From: Salegentibacter sediminis
GTDB taxonomy: Bacteria > Bacteroidota > Bacteroidia > Flavobacteriales > Flavobacteriaceae
Reading direction: 5' to 3'
Length of the DNA stretch: 64,000 bases
NCBI RefSeq assembly: GCF_002078605.1
Contig: NZ_MSJR01000002.1
Location: 124,001-188,000, forward strand
Below are positions 53,778 to 62,235 of this stretch, in pieces. Positions within the stretch are counted from its first letter, which is position 1; each line of letters starts with the position of its first letter. Below the pieces are notes generated by a model that was not told where the DNA came from, did not search any database, and saw only the letters and a program-made list of their open reading frames with translations. The position numbers and the translations under genes were made by a program.

Positions 53778-53793
53778 GTAATTATTACATTTA
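53778..53793 (+). promoter_or_regulatory. candidate operator/promoter before sugar symporter
   Basis: GTAATTATTAC (53778-53788) is a perfect palindrome and resembles the GTAAAATTTAC core of the two sites near galK and 58.6 kb. As at 58643, a TACATTTA box (53786-53793, one mismatch to TAnnTTTG) overlaps its right half. It is weaker than the other two sites. Confidence 0.35.
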
Positions 53794-53866
53794 TTAATTA
53801 TTTAATCCTATATTTAACAGGTTTTTTCGGGGCACATAAAAGCTTTTCATAATAATAAATAAAAGT

Positions 53867-55543
53867 ATGGAGTTTGGATTTTTAGATCAACTGGTTTTTG
53901 TTGGATATGCCTTAAGTATCGTTGCGATAGGTTTGTGGGTTTCCCGGGGAAAGGGAAGTACTTCTGAAGATTATTTCCTGGCAGGTAAATCGCTTCCCTG
54001 GTGGGCTATTGGAGCTTCACTAATCGCTGCCAATATCTCGGCAGAGCAATTCATAGGAATGTCGGGATCTGGTTTTGCCATAGGTCTTGCCATCGCCTCC
54101 TACGAATGGATGGCAGCCTTAACGCTTCTCATTGTAGGTAAGTTTTTCCTGCCTATTTTCATCAAGAAAGGATTGTATACTATTCCTGAATTTGTGGAGG
54201 TACGGTATGGGACAAGCCTCAAAACTATCCTTGCCGTTTTCTGGATCGCTCTTTTCATTTTTGTAAACCTCACCTCGGTATTATATCTGGGAGCTACCGC
54301 CCTGGATACGATTATTGGTGATGGCGATGGTTCCATATTCCTTTATTCAATCTTTGGACTTGCTCTTTTCGCCGCAGCCTACTCGCTCTATGGAGGGCTT
54401 TCGGCGGTAGCCTGGACCGATGTTGTCCAGGTTATATTACTTATTATAGGTGGGTTGATCATGACTTATATTGCTCTTGATAATGTTACTGATGGAGGCG
54501 GAGTTATAAACGGAATGCTTTCTATTTATGAGCAGGTACCAGACAAGTTTTCTATGATTCTTGAAAGAGGCGAGATTATCACGCCAAATGGGAAAGATGC
54601 CTGGTGGGACCTTCCTGGGCTGGCTGTACTTATTGGTGGTATGTGGGTAGCTAACCTTTATTACTGGGGCTTTAACCAGTATATAATTCAAAGAACCCTG
54701 GCAGCAAAAAGCTTAAGGGAGTCTCAAAAAGGAATTGTTTTAGCTGCTTTTCTAAAGCTTGTTATACCCCTAATAGTGGTAATTCCCGGTATAATCGCCT
54801 TTGTGATGAATACAGGACCAAACGGGGAGATTTCTTCTACATTTACCGATATTTCTTTCTTTTCGGGTACGGGAAATGTAATAAACGATAATGCTGCTCC
54901 CTGGTTGATAAAGGAATTTATTCCCGCAGGACTTAAAGGCCTTGTATTAGCAGCACTGGCGGCTGCTATTGTATCGTCTGTTGCTTCTATGCTCAACTCT
55001 ACCGCTACTATATTTACCATGGATATTTATAAGCCCTATTTCCAAAAAGGAAAATCTGAAAAAGGCCTGGTAAAAGTTGGTCGAATCTCTGCTTCTGTTG
55101 CCCTTATTATCGCGGTAATTCTGGCTCCCCAATTAAAAAATCTTGGGCAGGTGTTCCAATACATTCAGGAATATACAGGAGTGGTGAGCCCTGGCATCCT
55201 GGCGGTATTTATGCTGGGACTTTTTTGGAGAAAAACTACCAATAAGGCTGCCATTTATGGAGTGCTGGCATCTATCCCGATCGCATTTTACTTTAAAATA
55301 GGACCGAACGTCTGGATTGATAGTCCCTTCTTCCTTAATCTTCCATTTATGCATCAGATGATGGCGACCTGGCTTCTTACGATGGCGCTTATGCTTATTA
55401 TTAGTTTGGTGGAAGGCAAGGGTAAAAACCACGAGAAGTCTATTCCTTTAAGTAAGGAATTATTTAAAACAGGTCGTGCGTTCAATATTGGAAGTTTCGC
55501 CGTGTTGCTTATCCTGGTTATGCTTTACGCCTTATTCTGGTAA
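53867..55543 (+). CDS. SSS-family sodium/sugar symporter
   Basis: A 558-residue inner-membrane protein with 13-14 hydrophobic segments. The N-terminal SEDYFLAGKSLPWWAIGASLIAANISAEQFIGMSG and the Na+-site segment VASMLNSTATIFTMDIYK are typical of sodium/glucose-galactose transporters (SGLT, vSGLT). Between galM and galT it most likely imports galactose. The final helices after 480 are less conserved. Confidence 0.9.
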   Translation: MEFGFLDQLVFVGYALSIVAIGLWVSRGKGSTSEDYFLAGKSLPWWAIGASLIAANISAEQFIGMSGSGFAIGLAIASYEWMAALTLLIVGKFFLPIFIKKGLYTIPEFVEVRYGTSLKTILAVFWIALFIFVNLTSVLYLGATALDTIIGDGDGSIFLYSIFGLALFAAAYSLYGGLSAVAWTDVVQVILLIIGGLIMTYIALDNVTDGGGVINGMLSIYEQVPDKFSMILERGEIITPNGKDAWWDLPGLAVLIGGMWVANLYYWGFNQYIIQRTLAAKSLRESQKGIVLAAFLKLVIPLIVVIPGIIAFVMNTGPNGEISSTFTDISFFSGTGNVINDNAAPWLIKEFIPAGLKGLVLAALAAAIVSSVASMLNSTATIFTMDIYKPYFQKGKSEKGLVKVGRISASVALIIAVILAPQLKNLGQVFQYIQEYTGVVSPGILAVFMLGLFWRKTTNKAAIYGVLASIPIAFYFKIGPNVWIDSPFFLNLPFMHQMMATWLLTMALMLIISLVEGKGKNHEKSIPLSKELFKTGRAFNIGSFAVLLILVMLYALFW

Positions 55544-55557
55544 GAAATAAATTTAAC

Positions 55558-56598
55558 TTACCGGATGGAGTAATGTTCATCTGGTAAGTCCCTTAATCTT
55601 TGCGCTGCCTGCTCTGCGGTAATATCACGTTGTGGCCCGGCAAACATTTCGTAGCCTACCATGAACTTCTTAACTGTGGCCGAGCGTAATAGCGGGGGGT
55701 AAAAACTCATATGGAAATGCCATTCGGGGTGTTCCTGGCCATCGGTGGGCGCCTGGTGTATCCCCGAAGAGTAGGGAAAAGAGGTTTCAAAGAGGTTGTC
55801 ATATTTAATAGTGAGCTTCTTAATGATTTTTGCAAAATCTACTTCCTCTTCTTTGTTTAACTGCCCGATATGTTGATAATGATTCTTCGGAATTATCATG
55901 GCCTCAAAGGGCCATACCGCCCAGTACGGAACCAGTGCAACAAAATGTTTTGTTTCTTCAAGGATGCGTTCCTGTAGTTTTAGCTCCAGGTTGAGGTAAT
56001 CTTTTAGCAGGCTACGTTTGTTTTCTTCCCAGTGTTTTTTAAGATGTTTGGATTTTTTCTGAACTTCGGTTGGAATTGAATGCTGAGACCAAATCTGCCC
56101 ATGCGGATGTGGGTTGCTGCACCCCATAATATCACCTTTATTCTCAAAGATCTGCACATAATTAATATTCTCCTCTGCGCCCAGTTCAGCAAATTCTTTT
56201 TTCCAGAGTTTTACCACTTCTGTAATATCTTTAATTTCCATTATGGGTAAGGTAAGAGAATGATCTGGTGAGAAACATACCACTTTACAGATTCCGCTTT
56301 CAGGTTCGGCCCGCAACAGATCCTGCTCTAAGGCCTCGGAAGGATTTTGTGGCAATAGCGCGGGGAAATCATTTTCAAAAGAAAAAGGTTTTTTGTAATC
56401 AGGATTGGTTTTACCACTATTTCGTGTATTTCCCGGACACAGGTAGCAGGAAGGATCGTAAGTTTCTCTTTTTTCCGAGGTATGTTTCTCTGTTTTTCCC
56501 TGCCAGGGCCGTTTTGTTCGGTGTGGCGAAACCAGAATCCATTCCCCTGTTAATATATTATACCTTCTGTGTGGAGTGGTATTGATATTTGTGCTCAT
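55558..56598 (-). CDS. galT: galactose-1-phosphate uridylyltransferase
   Basis: A 346-residue protein of normal GalT length. The nucleophile histidine lies in CSNPHPHGQIWSQ (HPHGQ), the N-terminal zinc-region CYLCPGNTR is present, and a second histidine set appears in HQAPTDGQEHPEWHFH. It moves UMP from UDP-glucose to galactose-1-phosphate. It starts 4 bases after the galK stop, so the two form an operon transcribed leftward. Confidence 0.95.
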   Translation of the reverse strand: MSTNINTTPHRRYNILTGEWILVSPHRTKRPWQGKTEKHTSEKRETYDPSCYLCPGNTRNSGKTNPDYKKPFSFENDFPALLPQNPSEALEQDLLRAEPESGICKVVCFSPDHSLTLPIMEIKDITEVVKLWKKEFAELGAEENINYVQIFENKGDIMGCSNPHPHGQIWSQHSIPTEVQKKSKHLKKHWEENKRSLLKDYLNLELKLQERILEETKHFVALVPYWAVWPFEAMIIPKNHYQHIGQLNKEEEVDFAKIIKKLTIKYDNLFETSFPYSSGIHQAPTDGQEHPEWHFHMSFYPPLLRSATVKKFMVGYEMFAGPQRDITAEQAAQRLRDLPDEHYSIR

Positions 56599-56602
56599 GA
56601 TC

Positions 56603-57745
56603 TTAGTTTCTGGTTATAATGGTACCGGCATCGGCTTCGACAATAATTGGTTCGGGATTTATCCCGAATTTCCCGAAATAGGCTTTGTCTGCTTCCTCGA
56701 TAAATTTATCAATTTTATCGGTCTCAATAAGATTGATAGTACAACCTCCAAATCCTCCGCCCATCATCCGGGCACCATAAATAAATTCCTTATCCCGGGA
56801 AAAATCGACGAGAAAATCCAACTCGGCACAGCTCACTTCGTATTTATGTTGCAGCTCGTCGTGGGAAGCATACATCAGGTTCCCAAATTCTGTGACATTA
56901 CCATTTTTAATTGCTTCGGCAGCTTTTTGAACTCTTTTGTTTTCCTCGATCACATAGCTGCATCGCTCATAGATTTTGCCGGGTAATTTATCTTTAGAAT
57001 TTTCAAGCATTTGCTCATCAATATCGCGCAGACTTTTTACTTCAGGATGAGTTTTAGCAATAATTCTTACACCTTCTTCGCATTCCTGCCTGCGGGAATT
57101 GTATTTGCTATCGGCCAGACTGTGGGAAACCCTGGTGTTCAGCAATAATATTTTACAATTTCTGAAATCGGCCGGAATATATTCAGCATCGAGGCTCTCA
57201 CAATCAAGAAGAATTAAATGATCTTTTCTGCTCATCACCGAGGCATATTGATCCATTATTCCGCAGTTGGAACCAACAAAATTATGTTCGGCCCGTTGAG
57301 CGAGTTTAATGATGTCAATTTTGCTTAGCTTAAGTTCAAACAATTCGTTTAGCCCACTGGCCAGGCCACATTCCAGGGCTGCTGATGAGCTTATTCCTGC
57401 CCCAATGGGCAGTTCACTTTTTAGAACACAATCGAAACCGCTGAGCTGTTTCCCTAGTTGCTGTATCTCATTTACAACCCCCAGAATATAGTTTTCCCAG
57501 GGGTTTTTACTTTTTGTGATCTTTTGCAAATTTAACTGAAAAGAGGAATTATAGGTTTCGCTATAAATTCGGCAAAGCGATGCTGAATTGTTTTTACCCA
57601 GCTTAAAATAGATCTTCTTGTCAATTGCAGTGGGCATCACAAAACCCTGGTTATAATCGGTATGTTCTCCAATGAGGTTTATGCGTCCGGGGGACTCAAT
57701 TTCCACCTGAACTTTAAAATCTTTAAAATTGCCGTCGCTATGCAA
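56603..57745 (-). CDS. galK: galactokinase
   Basis: About 380 residues from TTG 57745. An upstream in-frame ATG at 57799 is rejected as the start because a -7 box (TATCTTTG, 57776-57769) and an operator palindrome lie between; translation has to begin after them. Signatures: SPGRINLIGEHTDYN, the ATP loop PIGAGISSSAALECG and the C-terminal GARMMGGGFGGCT. It phosphorylates alpha-galactose. A GTG at 57706 is a second possible start. galE is not in the window. Confidence 0.93.
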   Translation of the reverse strand: MHSDGNFKDFKVQVEIESPGRINLIGEHTDYNQGFVMPTAIDKKIYFKLGKNNSASLCRIYSETYNSSFQLNLQKITKSKNPWENYILGVVNEIQQLGKQLSGFDCVLKSELPIGAGISSSAALECGLASGLNELFELKLSKIDIIKLAQRAEHNFVGSNCGIMDQYASVMSRKDHLILLDCESLDAEYIPADFRNCKILLLNTRVSHSLADSKYNSRRQECEEGVRIIAKTHPEVKSLRDIDEQMLENSKDKLPGKIYERCSYVIEENKRVQKAAEAIKNGNVTEFGNLMYASHDELQHKYEVSCAELDFLVDFSRDKEFIYGARMMGGGFGGCTINLIETDKIDKFIEEADKAYFGKFGINPEPIIVEADAGTIITRN

Positions 57746-57768
57746 AATCTGAAAATTTATATGAGTTT

Positions 57769-57796
57769 CAAAGATAATAAATGTAAAATTTACATT
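57769..57796 (-). promoter_or_regulatory. galK promoter with 17-base palindromic operator
   Basis: AATGTAAAATTTACATT (57780-57796) is a perfect inverted repeat of 8 bases around a central A. Directly after it on the minus strand is a perfect -7 box TATCTTTG (57776-57769), so the palindrome fills the spacer between -33 and -7. This is the usual place for a repressor site. The Nudix regulator gene starts 57 bases to the right. Confidence 0.65.
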
Positions 57797-57852
57797 CATT
57801 TAAATATCCATAAATTTTTCTTTTTACCTATCTTTAAGGAAAATTTAAATGG

Positions 57853-58557
57853 ATGCCCGAAACTACAGTAGACTTTTACAAGCCCAGTGATAAAATGTAC
57901 GTTGCCACAGATTGTTTGATCTTTGGTTTTGATGAGGGACAACTTAAATTGCTGGTTTTTAAACGGAGAGTCGAACCCAGGAAAGGAGAATGGTCTTTAA
58001 TAGGCAGTTTTGTGAATTTGGATGAAGATGTAGATGAGGCTGCTAAAAGAGTTCTGGCCGAAATCACCGGCCTGGAAAATGTTTTTATGGAGCAGCTAGG
58101 TGCGTATGGGGCGGCTGAACGGGATCCCGGATATAGGACTATTTCTATTGTGCAGTATGCCCTGATAAGGATAAATGATTATGACAAAAAGCTGGTTGAA
58201 TCTCATGGCGCTCATTGGTTCGATATAAATGAGGTGCCCGGACTTGTCCTGGATCATGATATGATGTTGGCCGATGGCCTTGAGAAATTACGAAGAAAAG
58301 CCCGGTATCAACCTATTGGATTTGAGCTTCTTCCCGAAAAATTTACCATTCCCCAGTTGCAAAAACTCTATGAAGTTATTTATCAGAAGGAACTGGATGG
58401 AAGAAACTTCAGAAAAAAACTTCTTTCTCTTAATGTGCTTATAAAACTTGATGAAAAAGACAAGTCTACCTCCCGCCGGGGAGCATTTCTGTATAAATTT
58501 GATCACAAAAACTATCAGAAACTATTGAAATCGGGTTACAACTTCGAAATCACCTGA
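57853..58557 (+). CDS. Nudix-fold transcriptional regulator (NrtR/AraR-like)
   Basis: A 234-residue protein. Residues about 1-150 have a Nudix fold (KMYVATDCLIFGF, RRVEPRKGEWSLIGSFVNLDEDVDEAA), but the Nudix box is degenerate: the catalytic REUXEEXG reads KRVLAEITG, so hydrolysis is unlikely. Residues 155-234 form a winged helix (FTIPQLQKLYEVIYQKELDGRNFRKKLL) as in NrtR and the Bacteroides AraR. Next to galK and a palindromic operator it is probably a repressor released by a galactose-type sugar or metabolite. A -7-like TATCTTTA lies at 57829-57836. Confidence 0.88.
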   Translation: MPETTVDFYKPSDKMYVATDCLIFGFDEGQLKLLVFKRRVEPRKGEWSLIGSFVNLDEDVDEAAKRVLAEITGLENVFMEQLGAYGAAERDPGYRTISIVQYALIRINDYDKKLVESHGAHWFDINEVPGLVLDHDMMLADGLEKLRRKARYQPIGFELLPEKFTIPQLQKLYEVIYQKELDGRNFRKKLLSLNVLIKLDEKDKSTSRRGAFLYKFDHKNYQKLLKSGYNFEIT

Positions 58558-58631
58558 TAGATACCGCTGAATGTTAAATCTAAAATTCTTGTTAAAAAAT
58601 TAAGGCTTAAATTTTTGTTTTTAATAATATA

Positions 58632-58650
58632 ATTGTAAAATTTACATTTA
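58632..58650 (+). promoter_or_regulatory. second operator palindrome before isomerase/glycosidase genes
   Basis: TGTAAAATTTACA (58634-58646) is identical to the core of the galK operator. A TACATTTA box (58643-58650; one mismatch to TAnnTTTG) overlaps its right half, 26 bases before the ATG at 58676. The same regulator would block this promoter. Confidence 0.6.
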
Positions 58651-58675
58651 TAGAAATTACAAAAAGAAATTAGTT

Positions 58676-59569
58676 ATGGGCAACAAGTATTCCAGGCGTG
58701 ATGCGCTTAAAACCATGGTATTGGGGTCGGGAGCTCTTAGTATTGGCGGAGTAGTTTCCTCTTTTGCAGCCATTAATTTTATCGATAAGCACCAGGCTGA
58801 TAAAAAGAATCTCAATATTAATCACTCTGTGTGTCGCTGGTGTTTCCAGGATATTCCCTTGAATAAATTCGCTCAGGAATGTGCAGCTTTAGGGATAAGC
58901 GCTATAGATCTTTTAAAACCTTCGGAATGGGATACCGTTGAAAAACACGGCCTGGTTTGCTCTATGGCGACCGATGATTTTGCTGATATAGAAAACGGAT
59001 TTAATGCTCCTGAAAATCACGAAACTTTGCAGAAAAATTATAAAGGACTCATTGAAAAAGCTTCAGAACATAATATAAAAAATGTTATAGTATTCTCCGG
59101 CAACCGCCGGGGGAGGGATGAGAAAACGGGGATAAGAAACTGCGTGGCCGGTCTAAAGCCCTTGCTGAAATATGCCGAAAGAAAAAATGTTAATCTGGTT
59201 ATGGAACTTCTTAACAGCAAGGTGGATCATGCCGATTATATGTGCGATAACACTGAATGGGGAGTAGCACTTGCCGATGAACTCAATGCCCCTAACTTTA
59301 AATTGCTCTATGACATTTACCATATGCAGGTTATGGAAGGCGATATAATCGCTACCATTAAAAAGCATCACAAACATATTGCCCATTACCACACTGCCGG
59401 TGTTCCCGGCCGGAATGAAATCAATGATAGCCAGGAACTAAATTATTCGGCAATTATGAACGCAATTGTGGAAACCGGGTTTGATGGTTATGTTGCCCAG
59501 GAATTTATTCCAACTTACGATAATAAAATGGTGGCTTTGAAAGAGGCTATTGAAATATGTGATGTATAA
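58676..59569 (+). CDS. hydroxypyruvate isomerase-like TIM-barrel protein with Tat-type signal
   Basis: A 297-residue protein. The N-terminus KYSRRDALKTMVLGSGALS is a twin-arginine signal, so it is likely exported. The rest is a xylose-isomerase-like TIM barrel of the hydroxypyruvate isomerase group: YDIYHMQVMEGDI and YHTAGVPGRNEI hold metal ligands, and GYVAQEFIPTYD is the C-terminal Glu strand. It may isomerise a sugar or uronate in the periplasm. It shares the operator site with galK and lies 13 bases before the glycosidase gene. Confidence 0.85.
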   Translation: MGNKYSRRDALKTMVLGSGALSIGGVVSSFAAINFIDKHQADKKNLNINHSVCRWCFQDIPLNKFAQECAALGISAIDLLKPSEWDTVEKHGLVCSMATDDFADIENGFNAPENHETLQKNYKGLIEKASEHNIKNVIVFSGNRRGRDEKTGIRNCVAGLKPLLKYAERKNVNLVMELLNSKVDHADYMCDNTEWGVALADELNAPNFKLLYDIYHMQVMEGDIIATIKKHHKHIAHYHTAGVPGRNEINDSQELNYSAIMNAIVETGFDGYVAQEFIPTYDNKMVALKEAIEICDV

Positions 59570-59582
59570 AACTTTTTAGAAA

Positions 59583-62153
59583 ATGGTTTTAAGACTACTT
59601 GTGATGTGCCTGGCCCTTTTTTTTTCGCAGGCTATCTTTTCTCAGGAAAAAGGAAATGTGTATGTAGATGATGAAGGCCTTATGAGATGGGAGCACAACA
59701 AGGAAGAAGTCAAAGGATTTGGGGTAAATTATTCGGTTCCTTTTGCCCACGCTTATCGCAGCGGCCAGAAATTGGATGTTGACCTAAAAGAAGCCATAGA
59801 TAAGGATGTATATCATTTTTCAAGGCTGGGTTTTGACCTTTACAGAATTCACGTTTGGGACACCGAAATTAGTGATGAAGAAGGAAATTTGCTGGAAAAC
59901 GAACATTTGGAAACCTTCGATTATCTCCTAAAACAATTAAAAAACAGGGGGATAAATTTTGTGATTACTCCCATTGCATATTGGGGCAACGGTTGGCCTG
60001 AACCCGATAAGGATACTCCCGGCTTCTCCCATAAATATGGAAAAGCAGAAAGCCTTACCGATTCCGGGGCTATAAAAGCACAGCAAAATTACCTGGCAGA
60101 GTTCTTAAACCACGTGAACCCATACACCGGTGTGGCCTATAAAAATGAACCGAATATTATCGCTTTTGAAATAAGTAATGAACCGCACCACAGGGGCAAA
60201 CCTGCAGAGGTGACAGAATTTATTCAGAAGATGGTTGATGCAATGCGCAGTTCGGGTACCGAAAAACCTGTTTTTTACAATGTTACTCATAGTATCAACC
60301 TGGCCGAAGCCTACTTTGATGCCGATATTCAAGGGGGAACTTTCCAATGGTATCCTACCGGGCTGGGTTTTCAGAAGGAACTGGAAGGCAATTTACTGCC
60401 AAATGTAAACGAGTATAAGATCCCATTTGATGAGGTAATCACCAAAAATAGGGCAGCTAAACTGGTTTATGAATTCGATGCTGCCGATGTGAATAAATCC
60501 TATATCTATCCTGCGATGGCCCGTAGTTTTAGAGAGGCCGGCATTCAAATCGGGACACATTTTGCTTATGAGCCTACTTACCTGGCCCACGGGAATACAG
60601 AGTACAACACCCATTATATGAACCTGGCGTATACGCCCCAAAAGGCCCTGGCCTTAATGATCGCCGGTGAGATATTCCATAGGGTTCCACTTAACAGTGA
60701 TTTCGGAACTTATCCCGATAATTTAAAATTCAAGGATTTTGAGGTTAGTTATGAAAAGGATCTGGCGGTTTTAAATTCAGAAGAGAAATTTATCTATTCC
60801 AACACAAACTCTCTACTGCCACGGTCTGTTAAAGAATTAAAACTGATTGCCGGCTACGGGAATTCAGAAGTGGTAAAATATGAAGGCCAGGGGGCTTATT
60901 TTCTCGATAAAATACAGGATGGCGTTTGGCGATTAGAGGTGATACCCGATGCGATTTTGGTAGATAATCCGTTTGGTACTAACAGCCTGGAGAAAACAGT
61001 GAGCGTTATCAATTGGAAAGAATGGCCAATGAGCCTGGATCTGCCAGATTTGTCTGATGAGTTTATTCTTGAAGCCATAAATCAAGGCAATGATTTTCAA
61101 ACTATAGCTTCTAAAAATACTTTCAATATAAAACCCGGGACCTATCTTCTTAAAAATTCAGATGTAGAATACGACAAAACTTCGGCAGATTTACAAAATT
61201 TCAGGCTGGAGGAATTCAGCGCACCAGAGTCTACGGTGGAAAGGACTTATGTAATTCATGAGCCGGTTGAGGTTATTTCTTCGGCTTCAGAATTAGTGAT
61301 TTCAGCAGAGATCGTTTCCAATGAAATGATCGAAAAGGTGGAAGCCTGGTTGCAAAACGGGAATACTTACGAAAGCATAGCCTTGGAAAATAAAAACGGC
61401 TACACTTATTCGGCTGAGGTTTCGGAAAAATTATTAACCCATGGGTTTTTACAGTATAGAATTATCGTTAAAACCGAATCGGGAGATTATACCTTCCCGG
61501 GAAATGTAACAGGCAACCCGGGGGAGTGGGATTTTCTTTCTTCTGAAGAATATAAAGTGAAAATTGTTCAAGAGGATACCCCACTTGTTCTTTTTAATGC
61601 AATAGAGGACGAAGATTATGTAGTAGGAGAGTGGTTGCCGACTCTAAATCTGGTGCCTACTCATAATGCAGGTGAAGCCGAATTTCAGGTGAATGTAGAG
61701 GAATTATACAGAAAAGATATTGAAAACCCAGAGGCTACTCCAATTTATGATTATTCCTTCAAATATAATTTCAATAGAAAAACCGAAGGAAGAAGAGCTG
61801 AATTTGCAGGGAAAAATAAATTAGTAGTTAAAGCCAGAGCTTTAAATCAAAAAAATTCAAAACTGCAGGTAGCTTTACTGATGAAAAATGGAGCTGCTTT
61901 TGGTACGATTCTCAGCCTGAGTCCGGAAACCAGAGAATATGAGATCCCCATTTCAGACTTAGAGCCGGTGAAAACGATTAGCCTCCCAAGACCTTATCCT
62001 TCATTTCTGCCTTATTATTTCGAACATAATAATTTGAAGACTTTTGATATTGAGGAGGTGGAGAGCCTTCAGTTTTCTATCGGGCCTGGCCTGAATGAAA
62101 AGGAAAAATTAGAGAAGCACGGTGTTGGAATTATAAGCGTATCGCTTAAATAG
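59583..62153 (+). CDS. secreted GH5/cellulase-superfamily glycoside hydrolase
   Basis: An 856-residue protein with a signal peptide (cleavage near IFSQ). The catalytic TIM barrel occupies about residues 25-400: the acid/base is E in AFEISNEPHH and the nucleophile probably E in KLVYEFDAADV, both in the places expected for clan GH-A. Residues 400-856 contain several beta-rich modules (about 430-520, 545-640, 690-856) that resemble carbohydrate-binding or Ig-like domains. Family GH5 or a near relative; the glycan is unknown, but the locus suggests a galactose-containing one. Confidence 0.8.
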   Translation: MVLRLLVMCLALFFSQAIFSQEKGNVYVDDEGLMRWEHNKEEVKGFGVNYSVPFAHAYRSGQKLDVDLKEAIDKDVYHFSRLGFDLYRIHVWDTEISDEEGNLLENEHLETFDYLLKQLKNRGINFVITPIAYWGNGWPEPDKDTPGFSHKYGKAESLTDSGAIKAQQNYLAEFLNHVNPYTGVAYKNEPNIIAFEISNEPHHRGKPAEVTEFIQKMVDAMRSSGTEKPVFYNVTHSINLAEAYFDADIQGGTFQWYPTGLGFQKELEGNLLPNVNEYKIPFDEVITKNRAAKLVYEFDAADVNKSYIYPAMARSFREAGIQIGTHFAYEPTYLAHGNTEYNTHYMNLAYTPQKALALMIAGEIFHRVPLNSDFGTYPDNLKFKDFEVSYEKDLAVLNSEEKFIYSNTNSLLPRSVKELKLIAGYGNSEVVKYEGQGAYFLDKIQDGVWRLEVIPDAILVDNPFGTNSLEKTVSVINWKEWPMSLDLPDLSDEFILEAINQGNDFQTIASKNTFNIKPGTYLLKNSDVEYDKTSADLQNFRLEEFSAPESTVERTYVIHEPVEVISSASELVISAEIVSNEMIEKVEAWLQNGNTYESIALENKNGYTYSAEVSEKLLTHGFLQYRIIVKTESGDYTFPGNVTGNPGEWDFLSSEEYKVKIVQEDTPLVLFNAIEDEDYVVGEWLPTLNLVPTHNAGEAEFQVNVEELYRKDIENPEATPIYDYSFKYNFNRKTEGRRAEFAGKNKLVVKARALNQKNSKLQVALLMKNGAAFGTILSLSPETREYEIPISDLEPVKTISLPRPYPSFLPYYFEHNNLKTFDIEEVESLQFSIGPGLNEKEKLEKHGVGIISVSLK

Positions 62154-62178
62154 CAAATTAAAATCTGCCATAATACAA

Positions 62179-62209
62179 AAAGGTCTTTCAGAATTACTGA
62201 AAGACCTTT
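62179..62209. terminator. bidirectional terminator between glycosidase and ribonucleotide reductase
   Basis: AAAGGTCTTTCAG and CTGAAAGACCTTT form a perfect 13-base stem with a 5-base loop between two convergent genes, with A and T runs on the outer sides. Confidence 0.88.
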
Positions 62210-62235
62210 CTTTAATCTAATCCTACAAGAGTTGT

